This document shows, piece after piece, positions 1-5,444 of a DNA stretch of 5,488 nt (positions are counted from its first letter, which is position 1; every line of letters begins with the position of its first letter). The stretch spans positions 1 to 5,488 of the forward strand of contig CAYVQU010000269.1 in NCBI GenBank assembly GCA_964453155.1, given 5' to 3'. The notes under the pieces are model-generated. The model ran no database searches and was not told the DNA's origin. It worked only from the letters and a program-made list of their open reading frames with translations. This DNA is from CAYVQU01 sp964453155. GTDB lineage: Bacteria > Chloroflexota > Anaerolineae > Anaerolineales > UBA11858. The translations under genes and the position numbers were made by a program.

Positions 1-14
1 TTCGATAAAATGTG

Positions 15-50
15 GCATTTGGCCTACAACTCACCCCCAAGTTGAAATGC
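15..50 (+). other. Possible compound stem-loop in the upstream region
   Basis: Two adjacent complementary pairs stack into one structure: GCATTT (15-20) with AAATGC (45-50), and CAACT (27-31) with AGTTG (40-44). The loop is 8 nt and C-rich, with a 6-nt bulge (21-26) on the left side. No T-run follows, so it is not a convincing intrinsic terminator. It could be the tail of an upstream transcript or chance. I see no gene in positions 1-162. Confidence 0.2.
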
Positions 51-69
51 ACCCACCATCAATGTCCCC

Positions 70-98
70 TTGAAATCTGGTCTCAAATTTGTTACAGT
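70..98 (+). promoter_or_regulatory. Candidate sigma70-type promoter for the universal stress protein gene
   Basis: TTGAAA (70-75, 5 of 6 matches to TTGACA) and TACAGT (93-98, 4 of 6 matches to TATAAT) are separated by exactly 17 bases. Transcription would begin near 105 and give a leader of roughly 58 nt. The -10 box is weak, so this is only a candidate. It is supported by the dyad that overlaps it. Confidence 0.35.
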
Positions 99-115
99 AA
101 TAGTATCCATTACTG
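95..115. promoter_or_regulatory. 7-7-7 inverted repeat, candidate operator
   Basis: CAGTAAT (95-101) and ATTACTG (109-115) are perfect reverse complements separated by 7 bases. The dyad covers the proposed -10 box and start site of the stress protein gene, a typical place for a repressor site. Arms of this length can also arise by chance, so the functional reading is an inference. Confidence 0.35.
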
Positions 116-147
116 CTTCATCGCCCCCTTTTCGCCCAATTATCTTG

Positions 148-155
148 AAAGGAGG
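148..155 (+). promoter_or_regulatory. Strong ribosome binding site fixing the stress protein start
   Basis: AAAGGAGG at 148-155 is a near-perfect Shine-Dalgarno sequence, 7 bases before the ATG at 163. The frame is open back to an ATG at 70, but that start lacks such a site and would add 31 residues that do not look like the family. The site therefore decides for 163. Confidence 0.9.
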
Positions 156-162
156 TTGTATC

Positions 163-1077
163 ATGGCAGTCCAGCAATCCCCACCTACCCGCAATATTCT
201 ATTGGCAATCGATGGCTCAGACCACGCCCAGGCGGCAGTGAAACTGATCCAAAATCTTCCTTTGCCAGAAACCTGTCATATCGCAATCGTTACGGTCGTC
301 ATTCCCCGAAATGCCCACTTAACCCACACAGCGTTGGAACAGTTGATGGCCCAGACCAAAAATTTGTTCCAGAACGCGGGGCGGGCGGTCAGCACCCATA
401 TGCTGAGCGGCAATCCCGCTTCAAAAATCATCGAATTTTCTCAGGAACATAATACGGATCTGATTGTCCTAGGCGCCAAAGGGTTACGCGGTACTTTCCG
501 GATTTTGCTGGGAGGTGTTGCCCAACAGGTCGTGGAATATGCCCACTCCCCGGTGTTGATTGTGCGGGCACCACATACCCAGGCGCAAAACGTTTTGTTG
601 GTGACCGATGGCTCCGATCATAGCTGGTGGGCGGTACAGCATTTAGATTTGTGTCCACTGCCCCCAAAAGCAACACTAACGTTAATGAACGTACTGCCAC
701 CTGAAATTACATCTGAAACCCTGATGCACTCCTGGCCATATGGAATGGAAGTGATCCCTCCGGTTCTCTCGGAAGACGTGGAAGAAAACCTGGCAGTTCG
801 AGCAAAGCAAGAAGAGCAACTTGGTCGCGATCTGCTCGAAAAATCCAAACTGGAATGTACCAACTTAGGTTTACCCATCGAGACAGTCTTACGGCGCGGC
901 GACACTGCCACCGAGGTTTTGGAATACGCGGCTGAAAACAATATCGATTTGATCATCACCGGCTCCCGCGGTCTAAGCCAGGCCCAAAGTTGGCTGCTGG
1001 GGAGTGTGACCAGCAAACTGACCCACTATGCCGATTGTTCAGTTTTCATCGTCAAGCATCCCCAGGAAGATGGGTAA
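163..1077 (+). CDS. Universal stress protein with two tandem UspA domains
   Basis: The product is a 304-residue soluble, presumably cytoplasmic protein made of two UspA-like domains, about residues 10-136 and 142-298. Each opens with a beta strand and a DGSD motif (D17-G-S-D20 and D149-G-S-D152). Each ends with the ATP-binding glycine pattern G-x2-G-x9-G: G104, G107, G117 in the first domain and G267, G270, G280 in the second. The second has the canonical serine after the last glycine (S281), whereas the first has a glycine (G118) where S/T is usual, so the two halves may differ in nucleotide binding. Single-domain relatives are about 140-150 residues, so this is a full tandem form. Such proteins are linked to stress survival, but the precise role cannot be told here. 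The gene appears monocistronic, with its own promoter upstream and a terminator before coaX. The start follows the strong AAAGGAGG site. Confidence 0.93.
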   Translation: MAVQQSPPTRNILLAIDGSDHAQAAVKLIQNLPLPETCHIAIVTVVIPRNAHLTHTALEQLMAQTKNLFQNAGRAVSTHMLSGNPASKIIEFSQEHNTDLIVLGAKGLRGTFRILLGGVAQQVVEYAHSPVLIVRAPHTQAQNVLLVTDGSDHSWWAVQHLDLCPLPPKATLTLMNVLPPEITSETLMHSWPYGMEVIPPVLSEDVEENLAVRAKQEEQLGRDLLEKSKLECTNLGLPIETVLRRGDTATEVLEYAAENNIDLIITGSRGLSQAQSWLLGSVTSKLTHYADCSVFIVKHPQEDG

Positions 1078-1104
1078 ATCTATTACCCCCTGAGTCAAAA
1101 AATA

Positions 1105-1168
1105 GTTGGATCGTTGGTTTGTTAGTTGGCTGGTAGGATAGTTTATACTGACAAACCAACGATCCAAT
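1105..1168. repeat. Long intergenic inverted repeat (hairpin element)
   Basis: A 17-base arm at 1106-1122 (TTGGATCGTTGGTTTGT) is perfectly repeated in inverse at 1151-1167. With wobble pairs the stem extends outward to 1105/1168 and inward to 1126/1147, leaving a loop of about 20 nt. The left arm and loop are rich in TTGG words. No T-run follows on the plus strand. On the minus strand the structure is followed by six Ts (the A6 at 1097-1102). It may be a dispersed palindromic or MITE-like repeat, a 3' UTR stabilising structure, or a block to antisense transcription. No coding sequence overlaps it. Confidence 0.75.
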
Positions 1169-1188
1169 CAACGCGCTCATCACCCCCC

Positions 1189-1226
1189 AGCCGCTCAAGT
1201 CAGGTTTGTTGAGCGGCTTCTATTTT
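1189..1226 (+). terminator. Intrinsic (rho-independent) terminator after the stress protein gene
   Basis: AGCCGCTCAA (1189-1198) pairs perfectly with TTGAGCGGCT (1209-1218) around a 10-nt loop. A T-rich tail, TTCTATTTT (1218-1226), follows at once. This is the classical layout. It lies 111 bases after the stress protein stop, so the transcript would carry a long 3' UTR that includes the hairpin at 1105-1168. Confidence 0.75.
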
Positions 1227-1253
1227 GATAGTTTTTGCCACCCCCGATAAAAT
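1225..1253 (+). promoter_or_regulatory. Candidate sigma70-type promoter for the coaX-coaBC cluster
   Basis: TTGATA (1225-1230) and TAAAAT (1248-1253) each match the consensus at 5 of 6 positions and are separated by the ideal 17 bases. The -35 box sits in the T-rich tail of the preceding terminator. Transcription would begin near 1260, leaving a short leader of about 26 nt before the coaX ATG. Confidence 0.55.
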
Positions 1254-1261
1254 AAACTATC
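1227..1261. promoter_or_regulatory. Inverted repeat framing the coaX promoter, candidate operator
   Basis: GATAGTTT (1227-1234) and AAACTATC (1254-1261) are perfect 8-bp reverse complements. The left arm overlaps the -35 box and the right arm starts directly after the -10 box, so a bound protein would cover the promoter. A further copy lies in the long hairpin loop: GGATAGTTTAT (1136-1146) is an exact 11-base inverse of 1252-1262. Repressor binding is an inference from placement. Confidence 0.4.
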
Positions 1262-1285
1262 CCTACCCCATCCCAGGAGAGAAAT

Positions 1286-2074
1286 ATGCTACTGTGTATC
1301 GATATCGGTAACACCAACATCACCCTTGGTCTTTATCAGGGTGACGAACTCGGTCCCCGCTGGCGGTTGGCAACCATCCATAACCGCATGCCTGATGAAT
1401 TTGGAATTCAGATATTAGGGTTGCTAAATTTTGCCAAAATCCAGCCCGAAGCCATCACTCAGGCAGTGATTGCCTCAGTTGTCCCACCCTTAACCGAGAA
1501 ATGGGCCCAGGTCTGTCGAACCTTTGTGGGCTGCGATCCTTTGATCATCACTGCGGATACGATCACGGGCGTCAATATTTTGATTGACGAACCCCAATCG
1601 GTTGGCGCTGATCGAATCGTAGACGCGGCCGCGGCCTACCGGGTATATGGCGGTCCGGCCTGCATCGTAGATTTCGGTACGGCGACCACCTTTGACGCGC
1701 TTTCGGAGCAGGGCGACTATCTGGGGGGGGCAATTGCCCCTGGCATTGGAATTGCCGCCGACGCCCTATTTCAACGAGCGGCCAAACTTCCCAAAGTTGA
1801 CCTGCAACGTCCCCCTGGGCCAATCGGTAAAAACACCAAACACGCCATGCAGTCGGGATTACTTTATGGCTATGTCGGTTTGGTCGAAGGGATGGTTGCC
1901 CGATTCCGGCAAGCATTAGGGCCAGGAATGAAGGTTATCGCCACTGGTGGCCTGGCGCGCTTGATCGCAGCTGAGACGGACGTTTTGGAATTCGTCGCCC
2001 CCTGGTTAACACTTGATGGGCTGCGGATGATATTTGAATTGAATTTGGAATTGGGACGGACGAATTCGGAGTGA
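1286..2074 (+). CDS. coaX: Type III pantothenate kinase CoaX
   Basis: This cytoplasmic enzyme phosphorylates pantothenate with ATP, the first step of CoA synthesis. The 262-residue length is typical. Family motifs occur in order: the phosphate-binding D6-I-G-N-T-N11 at the N terminus, G107-A-D-R110 with the expected catalytic Asp109, D129-F-G-T-A-T-T135, G147-G-A-I-A-P-G153, the A219-T-G-G222 nucleotide-site motif, and L241-T-L-D-G-L246 near the C terminus. Type III kinases belong to the ASKHA fold, need a monovalent cation and are generally not feedback-inhibited by CoA; that is family knowledge. The ATG at 1286 has AGGAG at 1275-1279 with 6-base spacing. The gene leads the cluster and is followed at once by coaBC. 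An 8-G run at 1723-1730 falls within the GGAIAPG motif, and the frame is intact through it. Confidence 0.96.
   Translation: MLLCIDIGNTNITLGLYQGDELGPRWRLATIHNRMPDEFGIQILGLLNFAKIQPEAITQAVIASVVPPLTEKWAQVCRTFVGCDPLIITADTITGVNILIDEPQSVGADRIVDAAAAYRVYGGPACIVDFGTATTFDALSEQGDYLGGAIAPGIGIAADALFQRAAKLPKVDLQRPPGPIGKNTKHAMQSGLLYGYVGLVEGMVARFRQALGPGMKVIATGGLARLIAAETDVLEFVAPWLTLDGLRMIFELNLELGRTNSE
2068..2071 (+). promoter_or_regulatory. Ribosome binding site deciding the coaBC start
   Basis: GGAG at 2068-2071, inside the end of coaX, lies 5 bases before the ATG at 2077. The alternative in-frame GTG at 2071 would overlap the coaX stop by the GTGA arrangement but has only a weak, distant GGA upstream. The ATG is preferred. 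Either choice implies translational coupling with coaX and changes the protein by two residues. Confidence 0.6.
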
Positions 2075-2076
2075 AA

Positions 2077-3300
2077 ATGAACCCACTAGCAGGTAAATCA
2101 ATCTTATTAGGTATTACCGGGAGTATTGCAGCTTATAAGGCCGCGGATTTGGCCAGCAAATTGGCTCAAAACGGGGCCAAGGTCAACACCATCCTGACGG
2201 AGGCCGCGACAAAGTTTATTTCACCGCTGACATTTCAATCGGTCACCGGCGAACGGGCTTACACTGATACCGATTTATGGGGGAATGAGGCTCACGTTCT
2301 CCACGTCGGGCTGGCACATCATGCTGATTTAATGATCATCGCGCCGGCTTCGGCGACCACGATGGCAAAATTGGCGCAAGGAAATGCTGATAACTTGCTC
2401 ACTCTCACTGCCCTGGCCTATGGGACCGGACATGAGCAACCGCTACTCATTGCCCCCGCGATGGATGCCGGAATGTTTGGCCACGCGGCCACCCAGGCCA
2501 ATGTTCAAACTTTAATTATGCGCGGCGCAACCTTTATCGGACCAGAGGAGGGGCACCTGGCCTCTGGGTTGGTCGCCAAAGGACGGATGACCGAACCAAT
2601 CACCATTCTGGGCCATATCCGCCACACCCTGGCCAGCGACGGCCCACTACTTGGCAAAAAAGTAGTTGTCACGGCCGGTGGCACTCAAGAGGATCTTGAC
2701 CCGGTAAGATACATTACCAACCGTTCATCTGGTAAACAAGGATATGCCGTGGCCCAAGCGGCCCTCGATGCCGGCGCGGCAGTCACTTTAATTACTACGC
2801 CCACCAAAATCACGCCCCCGGTTGGGGTGGAATTGGTCCCCGTCCGTCACGCGGCGGAAATGCTCAAAGCTGTGCGGCTCGCTATCCAGGAGGCAGAGGT
2901 TCTCATCATGGCCGCGGCCGTTGCTGACTTCCGTCCAGCGCAGGTTGCAGCCCAAAAAATCAAGAAAGGTACTGAACCACTAGCTCTTTCCCTCGAACGA
3001 ACCGTTGATATTCTCAAAGAAGTCAACGCCGTCCGCCAGACAAGTGGGTTTCCCAAATTCGTGGTGGGTTTTGCTGCCGAAACTCAGGACCTCCTCAAAA
3101 ACGCCCAAAACAAGTTGCAGGCCAAAGGTCTGGATATGATCGTCGCGAATGACGTCAGTGCCCCCGAAGCCGGTTTTGGCGTAGAAACCAATCGAGTCAC
3201 TATTCTCACAGCCACCGATCAGGACGATCTGCACTTGCAGAGCAAGTTGGAGGTTGCGGAGAGCATAATCCACAAAGTCATAAGGAAGATGACGATATAA
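2077..3300 (+). CDS. coaBC: Bifunctional phosphopantothenoylcysteine decarboxylase / phosphopantothenate-cysteine ligase
   Basis: The 407-residue protein carries out CoA steps two and three. The C-terminal CoaB half joins 4'-phosphopantothenate to cysteine using CTP. The N-terminal FMN-dependent CoaC half decarboxylates the product to 4'-phosphopantetheine. CoaC (about 5-180) shows the glycine-rich G12-I-T-G start, the catalytic His76 (equivalent to E. coli Dfp His75) and the flavin motif P90-A-S-A-T-T95. CoaB (about 192-400) shows A200-G-G-T203, D208-P-V-R-Y, N215-R-S-S-G219, AAAVADFRP (279-287), K294-I-K-K297 and G331-F-A-A-E-T336. Two CoaC positions are unusual. The PxMNxxMW motif reads P127-A-M-D-A-G-M-F134, with Asp130 for Asn. 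The position of E. coli Cys158 is Ser163, in LASG just before GRM. The rest of both domains looks intact, so I read the gene as functional, possibly a lineage variant. It starts 2 bases after coaX. Confidence 0.95.
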   Translation: MNPLAGKSILLGITGSIAAYKAADLASKLAQNGAKVNTILTEAATKFISPLTFQSVTGERAYTDTDLWGNEAHVLHVGLAHHADLMIIAPASATTMAKLAQGNADNLLTLTALAYGTGHEQPLLIAPAMDAGMFGHAATQANVQTLIMRGATFIGPEEGHLASGLVAKGRMTEPITILGHIRHTLASDGPLLGKKVVVTAGGTQEDLDPVRYITNRSSGKQGYAVAQAALDAGAAVTLITTPTKITPPVGVELVPVRHAAEMLKAVRLAIQEAEVLIMAAAVADFRPAQVAAQKIKKGTEPLALSLERTVDILKEVNAVRQTSGFPKFVVGFAAETQDLLKNAQNKLQAKGLDMIVANDVSAPEAGFGVETNRVTILTATDQDDLHLQSKLEVAESIIHKVIRKMTI

Positions 3301-3346
3301 CCTTTCTGGCTATGCGCAATTACACTTTCAAAACACAGGATATAAG

Positions 3347-4336
3347 ATGAACAATTCAATCACAGATGTCCCAGGCATCAAAGTTGGTCACGTAACGAAC
3401 GCAGAGGCGCTGACGGGCTGTACGGTCATTTTATGCGAAAACGGCGCGGTAGGCGGGGTGGATCAGCGTGGTGGTGCACCGGGGACTCGGGAAACAGACC
3501 TGCTACGGCCTTTACATCTTGTCAATAAAGTTCATGGGGTTGTATTGTCCGGCGGTTCAGCATTTGGCTTAGAGGCAGCTACCGGAGTGATGCGTTATCT
3601 CGAGGAACGCCAAATTGGATTTAACGCCGGTGTTGCCCGCGTTCCGATTGTCCCCGCGGCAGTCATCTTTGACTTGGGAATTGGTGATCCCCAGGTGCGG
3701 CCGGATGCAGAGATGGGGTATCAGGCCTGCCAAAATGCCAGCACCGATCCGCCCGCGACCGGGAATGTAGGAGTTGGCACGGGCTGCACGGTTGGGAAAA
3801 TATTGGGTCCTAAACAGGCAATGAAATCGGGGGTAGGCACGGCTAGTATTGCTATCAGTGGGGATATTGTTGTCGCTGCTCTGATGGCGGTAAATGCTTT
3901 TGGAGATGCATTGGATTCTCAAACTGGTGAAATCATCGCGGGGGTACGTTCAACTCAAATCGGCCCCTTGCAAATCGGGTCCCCGGGATATTTTGGGGAT
4001 TCCTTAGAAATCATGAAATCAAAAATTGGCCGCACCGCTTTAAAATTTGGAGGCAGTTCTAACACTGTGATTGGCGTGGTAGCCACCAATGCCAGATTAA
4101 ATAAAAATGAGGCCAACAAGGTCGCTCAAATGGCCCATAACGGTTTGGCAAAAACCATTCGCCCCGCCCACACCATGTTCGATGGGGATACCCTGTTTGC
4201 ATTATCCACCGGAAAGAAGAAGACGGATGTTAGCGTTATTGGCGCGTTGGCAGCCGAAGTGGTAGCAGCCGCGATCCTGAATGGAGTGCGCGCCGCGCGA
4301 CCGGCAGGAGGGTTGCCGGTCGCGGGTGAGAAATAG
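3347..4336 (+). CDS. P1-family (S58/DmpA-type) self-processing peptidase or amide hydrolase
   Basis: The 329-residue protein belongs to the DmpA/BapA/NylC group, whose members cut themselves into alpha and beta chains and use the newly exposed Ser/Thr as nucleophile. The start (ITDVPGIKVGHVT, GCTV, GGVDQRGGAPGTRETD), L67-S-G-G-S-A-F-G74 and G143-V-G-T-G-C-T-V-G150 are typical. The likely cleavage site is N239/T240, before VIGVVATNA, giving chains of about 239 and 90 residues. D279 and D281 in FDGDT lie at the same distance from Thr240 as Asp306 and Asp308 from Thr267 in NylC, as I recall that enzyme. Relatives include beta-aminopeptidases, D-/L-aminopeptidases and nylon-oligomer hydrolases, so the substrate is open. 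No signal peptide is visible. AGGA at 3337-3340 precedes the ATG by 6 bases. The 46-base gap after coaBC, without a clear promoter or terminator, suggests co-transcription with the CoA genes. Confidence 0.9.
   Translation: MNNSITDVPGIKVGHVTNAEALTGCTVILCENGAVGGVDQRGGAPGTRETDLLRPLHLVNKVHGVVLSGGSAFGLEAATGVMRYLEERQIGFNAGVARVPIVPAAVIFDLGIGDPQVRPDAEMGYQACQNASTDPPATGNVGVGTGCTVGKILGPKQAMKSGVGTASIAISGDIVVAALMAVNAFGDALDSQTGEIIAGVRSTQIGPLQIGSPGYFGDSLEIMKSKIGRTALKFGGSSNTVIGVVATNARLNKNEANKVAQMAHNGLAKTIRPAHTMFDGDTLFALSTGKKKTDVSVIGALAAEVVAAAILNGVRAARPAGGLPVAGEK
4296..4324. other. GC-rich stem-loop at the 3' end of the hydrolase gene
   Basis: CGCGACCGGC (4296-4305) and GCCGGTCGCG (4315-4324) form a perfect 10-bp stem with a 9-nt loop inside the last codons, ending 10 bases before the stop codon. 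No T-run follows, so it is not a standard intrinsic terminator. It may stabilise the operon mRNA end or hinder read-through into the convergent desaturase. No other terminator is visible in the 18 bases between the two genes. Confidence 0.45.
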
Positions 4337-4354
4337 AAATTCGGGGAGAAATGG

Positions 4355-5386
4355 TTAGGGGTTAGGAGCAGGCGTTTTGAAGCGATATTGTTTCAGGTAT
4401 TGATAATTTACCAGCCTCTGTTTGCGCTCATCCCAGAGCCGATAGGTTAGTGACTTCAAACTAGCCAATATTTTTACTGGTTTAACCTGAAATATTTTGT
4501 TCTCGCGGTGGCATTTTTCTAACAAATAATTGGGGATTTTTGGGCTGAGATGATGAATGTGATGAAAACCGATATTCCCCGTAAACCATTGTAGGGCTTT
4601 CGGAAGTTGATAAAATGAACTCCCCTCCAAACCAGCCCTGACAAAATCCCAATTTTTGGCCCGTTCCCAATATACATCTTCGAACTGGTGTTGAACGTAG
4701 AACAACCAGACTCCAGCTGTCGAAGCAACCCAAATGATAGGGAGCTGAATTAACCAAAAATCTTTAAACCCAATTACCCAACTCATCAAACCAATATAGA
4801 TTACCAGCCCTAGATTTGTCCAATGGACGCTATTTCGCTCGCGAGACTTGAACTTTCGAGAGGGAATCCGGTGGGTAAAGAGAAACATCAACACCGGGCC
4901 AATCCCAAACATGATGACAGGATTACGGTAAATCCGGTAGGTGAACCGCCGCCAGGCAGAAGCATTGAGATATTCATCAATTGTCAGCGTCCAAACATCA
5001 CCGGTGCCGCGTTTATCTAGATTTCCGGCAGTGGCATGGTGAACGGCATGGCTTTGCCGCCAATGAAAAAAGGGCGTGAAAACCAAGACCCCCAATATCG
5101 ATCCCACCCAATAATTGGCCATATTGGAACGAAAAAACGAACCATGCCCACAATCATGAAAAAAAATGAACAGCCTAACAACCATGCCTCCCGCTAAGAT
5201 TGCGAATACCAGGGTCAACCAATACGAAATATTCAAACTCCAAACCATAATTACCCATAAAATTCCGTAAGGAATCAATGTGTTTACTAACTGCCAGATG
5301 CTCTTGAAATAATCTGGGGCTTGATATTTAGCAACGATTTTTCGCCAAGATTTTTGGGCAGATTTCACAGGGGGGACAGCATTCAT
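4355..5386 (-). CDS. Membrane fatty-acid (acyl-lipid) desaturase
   Basis: The 343-residue integral membrane di-iron enzyme is predicted to introduce a cis double bond into lipid acyl chains, using oxygen and an external electron donor. All three histidine boxes are present: H77-D-C-G-H81, H113-A-V-H-H117 and H275-H-I-H-H279. An additional conserved Q232-H-Q-F-E-D237 lies before the third box. Hydrophobic segments lie near 33-52, 54-76, 93-108, 155-171, 191-207 and 209-230. The NLDKRGTGDVWTLTIDEYL stretch (122-140) and HLSPKIPNYLLEKC (279-292) resemble the Bacillus Des / DesA-like acyl-lipid group, whose best-known member is cold-induced; regiospecificity cannot be read from the sequence. The ATG at 5386 is preceded by AAAGGAG (minus strand 5403-5397) with 10-base spacing. 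The gene is convergent to the CoA cluster and visibly more A+T-rich than it, so it is a separate unit and possibly a later acquisition. Confidence 0.93.
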   Translation of the reverse strand: MNAVPPVKSAQKSWRKIVAKYQAPDYFKSIWQLVNTLIPYGILWVIMVWSLNISYWLTLVFAILAGGMVVRLFIFFHDCGHGSFFRSNMANYWVGSILGVLVFTPFFHWRQSHAVHHATAGNLDKRGTGDVWTLTIDEYLNASAWRRFTYRIYRNPVIMFGIGPVLMFLFTHRIPSRKFKSRERNSVHWTNLGLVIYIGLMSWVIGFKDFWLIQLPIIWVASTAGVWLFYVQHQFEDVYWERAKNWDFVRAGLEGSSFYQLPKALQWFTGNIGFHHIHHLSPKIPNYLLEKCHRENKIFQVKPVKILASLKSLTYRLWDERKQRLVNYQYLKQYRFKTPAPNP

Positions 5387-5438
5387 GGTATTACAACTCC
5401 TTTAAACAACAAAAACCAGTAAAGTGGAAACCAAGGTA

Positions 5439-5444
5439 AGTATA
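5439..5444 (-). promoter_or_regulatory. Weak -10-like box upstream of the desaturase
   Basis: Read on the minus strand, TATACT (5444-5439) matches TATAAT at 5 of 6 positions and would give a leader of about 46 nt. No acceptable -35 box is found 16-19 bases upstream, so this is only a pointer. The rest of 5404-5488 is A+T-rich and holds no gene that I can support. Confidence 0.2.

Noticed and set aside
70..162. Upstream ATG extension of the stress protein
   Set aside because: The strong AAAGGAGG site fits the ATG at 163, and the added 31 residues overlap the proposed promoter and look non-homologous.
12..452. Open frame on the plus strand overlapping the stress protein start
   Set aside because: It is in another frame of a clear Usp domain, lacks a ribosome binding site and has no recognisable domain.
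428..1016. Minus-strand open frames inside the stress protein gene
   Set aside because: They are antisense shadows of a well-supported gene, with no domain or ribosome binding site.
1105..1168. Long hairpin as the intrinsic terminator of the stress protein gene
   Set aside because: No T-run follows on the plus strand, and a better terminator lies at 1189-1226.
1723..1740. Run of eight Gs followed by a CAATTGCCCC palindrome in coaX, considered as a phase-variation or operator site
   Set aside because: The bases encode the conserved GGAIAPG motif in frame, and switching off an apparently essential gene is unlikely. It may only be prone to sequencing error.
1572..1919. Other-frame open stretches inside coaX
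   Set aside because: coaX motifs run continuously through this region in the true frame.
2847..3273. Minus-strand open frames inside coaBC
   Set aside because: They are antisense to conserved CoaB motifs and have no supporting signals.
3569..3922. Minus-strand open frame inside the hydrolase gene
   Set aside because: It is antisense to conserved P1-family motifs.
4482..5020. Alternate-frame and antisense open stretches in the desaturase
   Set aside because: The desaturase frame carries all three histidine boxes across the region, so these are shadows.
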